A DNA stretch of 64,000 bases from Syngnathus acus (lineage: Eukaryota > Chordata > Actinopteri > Syngnathiformes > Syngnathidae): the NCBI RefSeq assembly GCF_901709675.1, contig NC_051095.1, forward strand, positions 12,697,956-12,761,955. The letters run 5' to 3'. This document shows positions 24,524-37,400 of the stretch, in pieces. Under the pieces are notes generated by a model. The model was not told the DNA's origin. It worked only from the letters and a program-made list of their open reading frames with translations, and ran no database searches. Made by a program: the position numbers and the translations under genes. The number at the start of each line of letters is the position of its first letter. Position 1 is the stretch's first letter.

Positions 24524-25668
24524 TCTGTTAACACGACGTCTTACACGTCTTTTTCAATCCTCTTGTGTGATTTCCAGCTAAGACTGGATTTACTGTACAA
24601 TGTGGATGAAATTCTGTTCTAATGCAAATGATTTGGGGACTTTCTGTTTTCATGTACATTTCAAGTGACGTATATTCGATATGGCTGAGTTAAAATTCAT
24701 AAAAGCATGAAACAACTCGTATGCTCACACAAATTGCTCATAAATAACTCCACAAGTGCCAACACTGAACAGCAATGACATGGGGGGAAAACATATTGAA
24801 TCAATAATGCAAATATTAACCCTTACATACAGTACTGTTCATTTTCCATGAACACAGACTGCAGTATGTTCCAGATCCACTTTTAAGAATACCCTGACAG
24901 TTTCTTTTTTTAAATCAAATTAAACAACTACAATAGAAATTTTATTATATATATATATGTAATTTGAATTGCCATAATGTGATCAAACTTATAAGTGGAA
25001 ATGTGTGTTTATCACCACACATTCAATCATAAATGTAATTTAAGGATGTAATTAATCCAATTTGTAGCTCACGTTAGGAACTCAAGTATTGCTCTCAACA
25101 CCAAATGTCAGAATTATCCTGCGGTTTGTTTAACACGCAAAATCTCTATGAGAACAGCGCATATAGAACATGACTGAGTGAAACTATAAAGTTTACGCAT
25201 GATAATAGATCACTTTTCCTTCCTGTTGAGATTTTTTTTATCTGATTTTGGAATACTCAGTGATCCAATTTGTGGGGGTTGCATGGCATGTGGCTCTCTG
25301 CAAGTAATTAGTACAGAGCAAGTGGACAATACCCAGACCAACCCTGTGGGCTGAACTTGTCCTGTAGCAAGCCACGTATCGATCTGCCTCTTGAAGGCAT
25401 TACTCAGCAAATAAAGAGCAGCACCTAAATGGTCATGCATTTATTCATAGTTCTGATGACGCTAGTAAGGCACAGATGTAATAAAAGAGGTTTTTTCACC
25501 AGGTAAACTGTCCTGAGAAGTGCACACTCGTTGTATTAGAGATGCTGGTGTTGATTAATACTTCAACACTTTCTATCATGCAACAAGGGTAAGATGAACT
25601 TGAGCTTCTAGTTTGTTTTTTTCCAGAGTAGCAAGATAGCAATGTTGTTTGGCTGCTCAACATGATTG
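24524..25668. other. No gene recognised
   Basis: AT-rich, with a small (AT)n run near 24945-24958. Only short frames. Confidence 0.55.
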
Positions 25669-25681
25669 ATAAATAACACAT
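25669..25681. repeat. Target-site duplication, left copy
   Basis: ATAAATAACACAT, identical to 26058-26070 on the other side of the SINE. Confidence 0.85.
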
Positions 25682-26057
25682 CCATCCATCCATCCATCCA
25701 TCCATTTTCTGTACCGCTTTATCTCCACGGGGGTCGCGGGCTTGCCGGAGCCTATCCCAGCTGTCATCGGGCAGTAGGCGGGGGACACCCTGAACTGGTT
25801 GCGAGCCAATCGCAGGGCACACAGAGACGAACAACCATCCGCACACGCACTCACACCTAGGGGCAATTTGGAGCGCCCAATCGGCCTACCAAGCATGTTT
25901 TTTGGGGATGTGGGAGGAAACCGGAGTGCCCGGAGAAAACCCACACGGACACGGGGAGAACATGCAAACTCCACACAGGGAGGGCCGGAGGTGGAATCGA
26001 ACCCACACCCTCCTTACTGTGAGGCGGACGTGCTAGCCAGTGCGCCACCGAGCCACC
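25682..26057 (-). mobile_element. Complete tRNA-derived SINE (family A), minus strand
   Basis: A full-length 376-bp SINE, flanked by the 13-bp duplication ATAAATAACACAT. On the minus strand it begins with a tRNA-like head holding an A box (TGGCGCACTGGC, complement of 26036-26047) and a B box (GGTTCGATTCC, complement of 25993-26003), the internal RNA polymerase III promoter. A conserved body follows (TGGAGTTTGCATGTTCTCCC, TTTCCTCCCACATCC, CCCAGCTG...), and it ends in a short (ATGG)n tail at 25682-25705. The intact duplication and good promoter boxes mark it as the youngest copy here and the reference for the decayed copies. Confidence 0.9.
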
Positions 26058-26070
26058 ATAAATAACACAT
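26058..26070. repeat. Target-site duplication, right copy
   Basis: ATAAATAACACAT, the match to 25669-25681. Confidence 0.85.
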
Positions 26071-26202
26071 AATAATTGTCCTTCCTGGACTGTGCAATCT
26101 GGAAGTTCTGGGAAATTCCTTTTAGGTCGGGTTGCAATATATTATATATACCACTGCTCCAGCATGTGGAACTGTTTTTGAAACCGTACCTATTGTGGGT
26201 AC

Positions 26203-26834
26203 ATGCCACTTGAATCCTACTACGGCTCTGTTCAAATGGACGACAACCGCCTAATGGCCATTACAGGCCACTCTGCAGCTGTGTGTAATAATAAAGAGCG
26301 TACGTTGAGTCTCAAAGTACACCAAAATGAATACTTCAGAGATGGCACTTGCACTCGTGTGCAGAAAGGACCTAACAACAATAGCCCACCTGGACTCTGC
26401 CACTGCGGCTCAGCGTATTCAAATAATGCACACAGAGAAAATGCAGACATGTTCAAATCTGAAAGGATGACGTTAACGATGAGAGATGAGCACAATGACA
26501 GAGGGCTGTGTGAGACAATAAAATCAAGGCCATCCAAGAAGCAAGATGGATTGATGAGTCCATTGAGCGGAGATGGCAGGTGGCCAGCTAGCACAGAGGT
26601 CAGTGTGGAAGGATATCTCTTGGAAGGAATGATGCATTTAAGAGCACCAAGGCTGCCAGGGCGGCCTCTCCAAGGGAGGCTCGTATGATGCGGAGGTGGG
26701 AAATGAAGCTGCCATGTCGCTGATGCGGACACATGAGAAATCTTCAAATTGGAGAGCGGCTGAGGGATGAAGCTCAGTGGATAAAGCGGTGGTGGAGAAG
26801 AGTGATGAGTCGAGAGCCGGGAGATAAAAGGCAA
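26203..26834. other. Segment open on both strands; coding status doubtful
   Basis: The longest frames in the window lie here: 161 codons plus (26203-26688) and 200 codons minus (26232-26834). Neither shows a domain, signal peptide or transmembrane pattern I recognise. Overlapping openness on both strands suggests low stop frequency from local composition. A single real exon on one strand or a non-coding RNA cannot be excluded. No splice or promoter signals were identified that would favour either. Confidence 0.2.
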
Positions 26835-29800
26835 CAGGTGGAGGAAACATGATGTGATGGGTCAGGTTAATTTGAATTAAAGCACTGTGAAATTATGACA
26901 AATATGACCCATTTTTCTCAAGACGCTGATGCATAGCAGCTTCCTGCACACATTTGCCCAGATAGCATCGCGACTGCCAGGAACTGTTTGCCTGTTGTTA
27001 TTAATCAACCATTCAGTTTTTCAAACACTCACCCAAACAGGGGAAATAATGGGTTAGTGAGCAGGCCCACAAAAATGAAAAAAGACCACCCATATGCCCG
27101 TTGTGATTCGCTGCGAGGGATCCGGCTAAATGTCTTCTGACACCCCGCCTGGCTAATTGAGTTGGCTTTGTAACAATGAGGTCCACAAAAAAATGCATGC
27201 AGCACGTCTGCCATACAGCAAACATGTTCCCCGGAGATGAAGTGAGTTGGTGAAAGTCAACTCTTCCAAAGGTCTTAAACAGTTATGCCTCTACTTCTTT
27301 TTTAAAGCAACCCTTGACATTCTAGCTTAGTCTACACACTGTGAAGATTTCATTAAATCCAGCACCATAATTAAATGAGACCCATGCAGAGCTTTAAAAA
27401 TGCCGCCTTCACAGTGATAATGGAGGGGAAAAGACAGCATGGTGTCACAAGACACAATATATGAGCCTCCATACTAATATAGAGGGAAAATATTTATATT
27501 CAAATAGTTATTTAAGTTTATATTTAGGGTTTAATAGTTATTTAGTTCTGAGGTGGGGCAAGTGAACGATCAGGGATGTTGATAGATATATAAGGATTAT
27601 TTAAATCAGCGGGGGTTATCTTATTCTGTATTTAATATGTATAACTTCTCTGTTACCACACCAGCCAAGACAGGTGACAATGCCCGTGTCACTCAAGGAT
27701 CACTGCGTCCTTGTCCGCCCAGAGTGTGCCACATTCAAAGGGAATGAGGGGAGTCATTGGATTGGCGGCAACTTGGCTGTCCATCCCCACAATGGCGCAG
27801 ACCGCCCTTTTTGAAATATGCTGGCTGGTACGCGGCTGCCAAATTACCATTACAAACCTGTCGTCATGCAATATTTTCACTTTTGCTTTATTTCTACTTT
27901 TTCTAAATTCTATTCATTTGCCACACAAAAATATCCGATGGAAATACAAACTGTAAATTTGGGTCCTGAGGTGAAACCAATTTTCTAGATTGTCATTGGA
28001 GAAACATTGGATATAATCGTTTTAAAATATAATCGTCAAATACTTGTTTGTTCATACTAGTGATATATTGTTCTTGGAGCGGGACGGCAGTCCCATCTTT
28101 CCTAAAGTGGCATGAATTACCTCGCCTTTCATCGAAACTCCAGATCAGAAAGGTGAACACAGAGCTCAAATCCACTTTCAACTTTTCAAAAAAATTCTAC
28201 TTAATCTGTCAGCTCGTCTTATTTACCGCTCTTTAGAAAAGGCAGCGAAAGAATGATGCAACCAATGCCCTCAAGATGTCCTCAAGGGAAGATCCTACCA
28301 TTTTTTTTCCTCCTTCCTCCATCTGTCAAAATCTTATTCTCACTTCAATACACAGCCTACGGTGCATATTCGAGTCACGGGCTGCGAGACGTACATTGAG
28401 CCTTTTGGAAGCACGCTTGACAACTAGCAAGGGTTAAATCTCTCACTTGAGGCGCAACCTGTTCTTCAAGCAAAACACATCATCCTTCTAATCCAGGTCA
28501 TATGAGAGGCAGCTTTCTGAGCCACGCAGACGTCATACATACATGCATGTGCGCAAAGGATATAAAAAGCATTTTCCTTTGAGGCAAATCACTGCGACGA
28601 CTCAACTAAAACAGAAACAAATGTTGTTTTTGCATTAAGGGATTCCTGTATTCCCAAGCCCACTTCATACACACAGCAAGAGAAGTGATTTATCGAGGCT
28701 TATAAAACTGTAATTAAATGAGAACTCAACCCCCAAATTTTCTTTTCAATAATATTGTTAGGGTTCAAGGGGAGGAGTGCCGGCAAGGAAGGAAGAGCGG
28801 CTGCGGTTGAATCAAAACCAAACATTTTATTTAAAGGAACAAAAAGTCAAGCACGATACCATGCAGGTCGAACACTAAATCAAGAAAAATCCCAAACTAA
28901 AGTGAAAGAAAATTTCATGGCCATTTTGCCGCTTTCTGCCGATTGAAAATGTCGTCACCTGAGATGGCTAAAAACTGGTGTTTTTTGCGCATTTAATTCA
29001 TATTCCACAAACGAAGCATAAATCAGAACACTGTGGTTCAAGTAGTTGGGCTGCACATATAATTACTAAGCAAATTTTGGGTCTGACTTCCCCTTCAAGC
29101 TAATATTCAGGCCTGTGCATTGCAGGGATGCGCCAGCCTTTTTCTGACCTCGATTTGCTGCAGGTGCTCTGCTGTGCTCGGATGTTAGCTGCAAGCAAGC
29201 AATGTCATTTCATATGAGTCGCCAGGCCAGCAGCGCTTGAAAGTTTAGGGTGCTCATGCTGATGTTGTTACTTCAACCGCCGCATCGGGTACACTCTCCA
29301 TCTGCCTGCTCCCTGTCAGTTTGGCAAATGTCCAACAAACTGAGGGCAACTGTAACCCCTCCTTTCACCGCCGGCGAAAAAAAAGAGAGCAGTGCTTTGA
29401 TACATTTCTAAAGCGGCTGCCTTCCTGTGGATGATAGAGGGGTGAGTGAGCTAATTCCACCAGGAGGGAAATGTTGGACAAGTCCCACCTTTTTGACCAC
29501 CACAGCCTCTTTGCAGGCCAGTCTCTACTTGTAAAAGCGCTGCCTCATCTTAAATCTGCTGGAAACAGGCCTTCTGATCCAGGGCTTTAACCCAAGGGCC
29601 CATTTTACTAAGCAGTAAAGTGGATGTGAGTCTGTGTGGTAGGCAATATTTGGGATTTCCATTGTCAGTTGTAAAGCATCCACTATAACAAATCTGTATT
29701 ATTTGGCAAACATTCCAATATGGTGTAGCAACGGCCATTGAAGTCTATTTAGTGGTTAACAGATAACTAAATACTGCTGGTAAAATGGGATGGAAAGAAC

Positions 29801-30553
29801 ACAAAGGTGCTATGATTGGAAATCTCTCGACAGGGTTGAAACAAAAATTATTTGTTCATTCTGCAGAAGGGGTCGATACACAGAAACAAGTCTGTAATGA
29901 GATTTGTTAAATGTTGACAGTAGTCATTAATTCCGTGTTTTCATTACTGTCTTATTAAAGACGGACTTTGCAGTTTGAAAACTGCAAGCAAGATTTGATT
30001 GTAACATGACTTCAACCCCTCCCACTCATCGAGTTTGACCAAAACTGTGCCCCACTTTGACGTGAACCAACACAATTCTTAAACATGACTGTTCATAATT
30101 TTATGCAATCGTGAACATGCATAGTGCACAATATGGATTTTTTTTAGGCCGATGCTATTAAATATATTTGGAAGAATGAATTCCGATAGCAAATCAATCA
30201 TCCGATTAATTTTTTTAAATATGTATTGATAATAAGAACTTCTATTTTGGTTCCTAAACACTTAGAATAATAAATGAATTACAGGCAGAACATTTGACTC
30301 TACAATCATTTTATTTTACAACAGAGAAAAATGATCAAAAATTGACCCATTATGGGGGATAGGAGGGATGTATGCGTCATTATCCTTGTCTTTGCAAAAA
30401 ATATAGCCGGCCAATTTTCGCAGATTTGGAATTGGCCTAGTTATTATTATTGCGAGTGTGATATCATCGAGTGCTTGTTTCCTTAATAAAAACCCAATGG
30501 GGAAAGATGATTTGAGATACAACTGTTCTGAGTTGAAAGCATGGTCACGGAAT
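26835..30553. other. No gene recognised
   Basis: No frame above ~80 codons. AATAGTTATTTA occurs twice near 27505 and 27530 in an AT-rich patch. A TATA-like GGATATAAAAAGCATT lies at 28558-28575 without a visible transcript. No interspersed repeat was recognised. Confidence 0.5.
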
Positions 30554-30582
30554 GGCACCATTGTATGGGCACCATTGTATGG
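30554..30582. repeat. Short tandem duplication
   Basis: GGCACCATTGTATG is repeated twice in a row. Confidence 0.85.
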
Positions 30583-33500
30583 TCCCTTTTAAGCATGACC
30601 CAAATTCAACTGGGACTACTGCCACTCAGCCTCCACAGTGGAAACACAAGAAATATTACAATTTAGTCTTCTAAACCATGACATGGAAAACTGAAAATAA
30701 CGGAGCCACTTGGGTCGTAAACTTGGCGAAAGAAGGCCTTCCCTGCCAAAAAGGTGGTAATGACATCTTAGCCTCAAGCATGCCTCTGCTGTGCTGCATG
30801 CAGAGGTGTGAGTCTCCCCCTAGCCAGAATAGCTTGGCCTACTGTCGTGCCTTGCGCACCAGTAAACACAGAAAGTGCTCACTTCCTCCTCTCGCTTCAT
30901 CACTCTGCCAAATCACCCCCAAATTTCCAACTCACTGATAAAGCCATTGCCATTAGTTATAAAAATGTTGCTCGACTACACGGAGCATCTCTCAACAGAC
31001 TGCACATTGATTTTCTCATTATAAGTTAATGTATTTGTTTTTTGTCGATTTTATTTCCATGGCCCCTAAGGTCAAACATTCATTTAAAAAAATGGATGCC
31101 ACATGTATCACTTTAAGAGAGTAAATGTATGTGATTCCTAGCCAATGAGTGAGATAGTAGAGAGAGCGAGAGAGAGTGAGAGAGAAAGAGCTGTACTATA
31201 TATTCGGGGTGCAAGGGACACTATTTGTTGATGGTCATCCAAAGCATACAATCTTTAAAAGGTCGGTCTGCAGGCTATGACATTGTGCTACTTTGTCCTA
31301 ATGTGCACCCACCTGCGAGTTGGCCAGTGTTATCTTAACCTGCTCTGATCTTGTCTCTTTGCTTTGCCATAATGATATTTGACTTTCATGCGCCGTCACA
31401 CTTGCTGCACTGCCTTCCACAATGTGTGTTATGCACTGTCGCTTTTGTCACAGACATCTTCCTCCCCCTTCTTGCATCTTAGCTGAAGCTGCAAACCTCA
31501 CATATATTCACCTGCTTTACCTGCAGTGTGTTGCTTGACTGCATTGTCAAGTCGACTGCATGGTGAGCAATGGTTCAAGAGCCACTTCACTCACTGCACT
31601 CACCAAGTGTCGTCAACACTTGTGTGCCAGGCTCCGTGGGGACATTCCAGTTTGCCCTCCTCACACCCGTCTCTACAACAGCTGCCCACTGAATTATATT
31701 TTGTTTTCTGGAACAACTGGAATGTGCAAGAGAAGTTGACCTTCCACTTCCTGTAGAATTTGGTGAAGAGCAGATTAAAAATGTGATCATCCTCTTACAT
31801 TAAATGATTTAGCGTCGGTCCATCCCCTGACACGCATGTACTGTACTTGACTGACCAACTCATATTTAAATGAAAATAGCTCGAGAAGTGCAATATCAGC
31901 GCTACGGGGGACCTCCTGCAAACTCTTTTCTGTATTTCTAGAGATATCTTTCACAGGGGTTAACGTTTCATGCTGGATAAATTCTGTGAAATGAAGTCTG
32001 AAAAGCAACACTGAGAAAAACCCGAAGCAGTTTTGTGGCAGATTCTTGAGCCTTTATGGAGCGTCAAATAGCACGGGGCAGGTTGTCCTAGGCTTCAAGG
32101 ATTATTAGGTGAATTTGTATTGTCAGGGACATGCTGCACTCTCCCTGTTATAAATGGTGTGTTTCACTCTCGGCCCAATCCTATCAATCTAACACTTTAG
32201 GGTATCATCAGTACGTGAGGCCTTGGTGTGCTCAGCAGCACAAATGAATGAAATGCCTTTCCCACAGGATTCATGATAATTGCACCGTATTTTTTCTCTT
32301 GCTCCATCATTCGTTTTAAGATAATTACATTCATGGAATTTGCTGCCTCCTTAAATGTTTTCTAGTTCAGCCGCTATTTAATGACGTGTGTAAATTTACA
32401 GTAGAAGACCACGCATTGGTTAATGTCTTAATATATACTGGCTTCCTATGTGGGGGGTTGCTGCTGTGCTGAGCCTTCTTGTGTTTACTGCTGTAGACGC
32501 TGTTTACTGTTGGATCTCAAAATAAATATTTCTTTTGAAATGCAAATGATGGCATGCTGAAAGAACATAAAAAATAAAGAGCGTTTAGCCTTGTTTTCTG
32601 CTTCCGTCCTCCATGCTGAGGAGCATGTTGGATACATCCAGGGTGGATTCGAGAAGTAACTTCTACTTGGTTTTGCCACTATTTGCTGCAGCATTTACAT
32701 CATGGTTGCACTCATGAAAAATAGATAAATTATGCTCAGTAGTGCGGGGCTAAGTAAGTGAAAGGCTGTTTTAAGCTGCATTTGAATGAGTCTCATGTCC
32801 GGAAGATGGATGTCTCCATAGATTTTCAGTACTGTTAATAATTTTGATTTCCAATGAAAGAATGCATGTTGTATCACTATCTTGAGTCTAAAAGATGATT
32901 TGCCCTGAGTATCAATCAGATGAGCTTCTACATTGTAGTAGAAATATACAACAACATGCTGCACACCTTTCATTGGCTCTGCACATTGGCCTGAAATGTT
33001 CATTTCTGTCATGTGCATGTCCAGGAAATTACGAATGGATATTTAATGAACTTCGTGGACATTATCACTTCATGTGCACGTACGTGTGAGGGAAAAAATG
33101 CCCCCAAAAAAGAAAATTCTACTGCCCAAAAAAGTAATGTTTCTTTTCTTCACAACAGTTGACAGTTCATTTAAAGTGCATTAAGTTGTCACTGCCCAAA
33201 ACTGTATTTCATACAACTATTAAATGACTAAGCCTAAGATTAAGCCCAAGTCTGGCACTTGTTACATAATATGAAAAACAACTGATTGACACGGTACATT
33301 GACTAGCAAAAAAAAAGACACAGCTGAAGACAAATAATTGACATTTGCACATAATATCAAGTGTCTCATCAGGCACTGATAGAAAATGAACTAAACATGT
33401 CAATAACCTATGCCTCATTTACATATAAATGGTGCAACTGCTGCAATTCATCTCTCCACAAGACTGATTTGGCTTTTGAATTAAATTACACGCGTTCGCA

Positions 33501-34167
33501 AACATTGGTTACTTGTCTATGATCGAAATTATATTGCAACAAGCTGTAGCGCAGCATATGAAGGTGCAACGCAAGACTCTTTCGAGGAATGGTGTTACAC
33601 TAAAACGGGGACGTCGACAAAGATGAATGCCGCTGTCCAAGTAATGCACATTTCCTCATTACAGTGCAAGAAACAAAGTAATCCTGCTTCAAGTAGCACT
33701 AAGCCTGATTGATGAACCCTACAACTCAGTTGCAACAAGGGGCTGTAACTGTTTTGTTTAAATTAACACGCAACAGTCAGCACATCGTGCATCTTCTCTG
33801 GCACAATACCAACTAAAAGTTTCCAGACAGAACAAGGCTTTTTTTTTTTTTTTTTTAAGTTTAATCCACCTCCACATTCGAGCCTCTTCTCCCCCCCGTT
33901 GCTGCTTTTGATCAAAAAGCCCGCTGAGTCCTCACAACTCAATGACTAATACACTGAAGAATCCTTGAGCAGAAACTTGGCTTCCTGTCCTGCCTGTTTG
34001 CATGTGAGCAAGTACCTTTCAGCATTACGGCTACATGAGAACAAAACAAACGTACAGGAATGCCGTTAGTTTGTGATGCCAAAGTTGTAATTTTAGGAGA
34101 AACTGTTTTAATATTATGATAAAAGAATTCATGTTTTTTGTTTTCACATATCACAGGTGACTATGGT
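30583..34167. other. No gene recognised; small low-complexity tracts
   Basis: Contains a GA-rich tract at 31155-31190 and a T run at 33839-33857. Frames reach only 107 codons (32695-33018, minus), without recognisable motifs. Confidence 0.5.
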
Positions 34168-34216
34168 TGAAAGGCGTGGTCCACCCTGGACTGATTGCAA
34201 GCCAATTGCAGATGTT
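34168..34216 (-). mobile_element. Fragment of SINE family A body
   Basis: AAAGGCGTGGTCCACCCTGG and ACTGATTGCAAGCCAATTGC match AGGCGGGGGACACCCTGAAC and TGGTTGCGAGCCAATCGCAG of the complete copy, minus orientation. Confidence 0.6.
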
Positions 34217-34380
34217 ATAATGTAAGTATATTCCCAAAGTTTAGGGTTATTAGAAAGATTGTTTTCGATTGACTGTCAACATCCTCCCTCAAATATAGCA
34301 GCAACATCTCCATCTAGCAAAATGCCATATATTGATGGGATAGAACCAACTGTCGTGTTCATATTTAATAGATACGTGTC

Positions 34381-34460
34381 TTCCGCCTACTGCCTCAAGT
34401 CAGCTTCAGCTTGCCCGCGACCCTCGGGAGGATAAACGGTTCAGATGATGGATGAATGGA
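34381..34460 (+). mobile_element. 3' end of SINE family A
   Basis: TTCCGCCTACTGCCTCAAGT, CAGCTTCAGCTTGCCCGCGA and GGAGGATAAACGGTTCAGAT lead into GATGGATGAATGGA. This is the 3' third of the SINE, plus strand, with moderate divergence. Confidence 0.75.
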
Positions 34461-37400
34461 CAAACGGGCAGACGGACGGACCGAGTCAGAGCTGCTCTAT
34501 TCCTTCACCATTTTGATCTCAAAACTGTTTGTTATACTTTTCTTCAAATGGATGTCTTTTGCACTACAATATTTGTGGTGGTATATCACACAATACAAAA
34601 TGAATGTATGTGTTGTGATGTATGCAGCTTCTTTGAAGACATTATGGTGAGACTTTCATTTATTTGCTAATATTATTCTGTAATCTATACTGTGCTGTGG
34701 GATGAATAAAGTTCTATCATACTGCACTGCATAATACAATGAATCCAGTTTACTAAATCTGAATATAAACGTTTTATGAATCACATTCCAGGTTGAAATG
34801 TGTTGGCCAAATGCAAGGATGGAGAGAAACCCAGGAAAATAAAGAGTGAAAAAGGTAAACAAGCAAGCTGCAGATGACGAAGATTGTTGGAAAATACAGT
34901 CGTTTGGAAAATCGAGACACAGTAATGCAAATTATTATTTTTTCGTTTGTTTACGTTTTGTTAAAGTCCAAATACAGACGACCATGTGTTAGGCCAGGCT
35001 CAAAACACTGACCATTAAGTATAGCTTTTTCTCTAACTGAAACAAATATCAATCAAAACAAATTATTTTATACTGATAACGTTGTCTTGTCACACACAAA
35101 CAAAAGCACATGATAGGATATGATCATAATCATTCAACTTTGTTCTCGTTAAATAATATTGCATCATCATTTTGGTAAAACTATATGCTGTCACTGTCAA
35201 GTTTATCTATCAATTTGTAAAATTAGGACAAAATGATTACTTTATATATTTAATCATTTGAGTTTTTCCAACTCTTTTCTCAATGTTCTGATTTCATGCT
35301 CATGTTTTTGTTTTCTGTGTTGCCCCAATCTGCTTTCGTAAGCAAGACTACAAGCACAGCTTCGGAGAAAAGGAGACACTCAGGAGATTTGCACTGACTT
35401 AGTGCACCTAATAGTTTTAGTCACAGCAGTTGTCACCTCATTAGACTTGTCATTCATGTGTATCCCACCAGCTCATCAGGTGATAGACAGATGAAGAAAT
35501 CTGAAAGACAAACTTTAATCGTTTGTGGTTGCTCATTTAAGTCGACATGGGAACGTGTGATGGAATCTCTCCATTCTTTTGAACATATTTGTTCTCATCC
35601 CTGCTGTGAGAGCTAAGGATGAGGAATGAGACACAACCCTGTATAATGCAATTACAAGTTGCTCAGGGGTCTGAACACCCACGTTGCACATTACAACAGG
35701 CCAAATTTTCTTTCTCCACAGTCAGTGGTAGCTCATACATATTGCACTAAGGAGAGATAATGTCGATTCATTTCCGCTAGGCTTTGACATCGTTTCACAC
35801 TCATGGATGTTCCCACCCACCTCAAAAAAAGTCTGGGGAGAAGTTCACACAAACCTACAGTAAATTATTTTGCATTCAGGGGGGCAATTAAGTGATAATA
35901 CACAGAGAGACTTGCACGAGAAAATGTTTTTACAATGTGGCACAAACCTGCTTGCTGTGTGTTGCATGTCAGCGTTGCTAAGCAACAGATGTGAAAAGTG
36001 GCCTCGGGGTTGTGGATCTTGTGGGACGCTGGATTGACAAACATTTATTGGCCACTGCCTAATAAGGCTCAAGCAATTTTCTGCCTTTACAAATGCAGAA
36101 GTCCAAAAGCCTCCTTACACCAACAGAAAGGGAATGGACCTGTAGGAATTTCAGTCTATTCAGCCAGAAGACCATTTGTGAAAGATTGTCAAAGTCAATA
36201 GTTGGTTTAAAAAAAAAAACTTTTCTAAATGCTGTATTTTTAATTACATAAAGCACAATGAGTATAAAATAAGCTACACAAATAAAGCTTTTTGCCTCAC
36301 CTAAACTTTAGACCTGCTGGAACAATGTCTAAATTCTAATTTGCATTACACTACCTACTCTAGCATGTAGTATGATGCAATTTGAGTGAATTCTGTCAGG
36401 CCAGTTGAATATACATGTGCTGGATGTCATCATATCGAAATACATTTTTAGTCCTTGTACCATGCACTGGGGCCCATGAAACAGAAAATGGTGCTCCCTG
36501 ACCTGTTTACTCAAAGCTGAAAGCTTCAGGTGGGATGACTAATTTTTTTTATCAAAAGAAAAAAAATATATAGGAGTTTCTAATATATTTTCTAGCTGCA
36601 TATGAAAATATTACAAACAGTTCTCGGTCTTATGGAGCACAATTGTGCACCAAAAGTATACTAATGCGATTTTTGTTTTTCAACACAAGGTCACTTAAAA
36701 GGTTTATAAAACGGATCTTTCAGGGAACATATTATTTTCCCGCAGAGCAACTTGAACACCATTTTCCTCCCAAGCTATGATGATGTTACTCTGTGCACAC
36801 TGATAACTTTCATCAGCGCTTCATTACTTCTGGCCTAATCACACATCATAGCTGCTGATGCACCTGGGAGTGGAAGCGCCTTAATACGGCTGCTGGCAGA
36901 GATGAGCTCTCCAGCTGTTTACTCCCCTCCAAAACTGTCAGCCCTCATTTGAGCCAATTGCCCTGTGGAATTCCATAATCAAACCTGTAATAACTGCACA
37001 TGCTGTACATTGGGTGTGTATGTGCCCTGGGTGAGCAGCCACAAACTCTCTACATCAGCGTCGTACAGACTGATGTTGAAAATGGCAAACCGGCCGTCAT
37101 TTATTTCACAGTCACTTGCTTGACTTGCAAATGCGCCAGCCTGAGAAATGTATTTCCAGGTTACAGCGCATGACTGGACAGTGTAGGGATGACATTCCAT
37201 TTTCAATATTCAAAGCCAGCGAATTGAGCACCAAGATGAAGTCATCGTATGCGCTCTATATGTTGGGGTATTTTACTTTCGGCTGAACTTTGGGCTTACC
37301 AAACTGGGAGCTATTTCTGGGCAACTGATTAACAACAAGGGCTATTAATTCTGATTCATTGTTGAGCTATTTTCAGAACAGCCCCTTGTGCTACTTATGT

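Noticed and set aside
25986-26050. tRNA gene on the minus strand
   Set aside because: The A and B boxes are real, but they form the head of a SINE with body, tail and target-site duplication, and the cloverleaf is degenerate.
25657-26065. Frames of up to 116 codons around 25.5-26.1 kb
   Set aside because: They lie in the family A SINE, a non-coding RNA polymerase III element.
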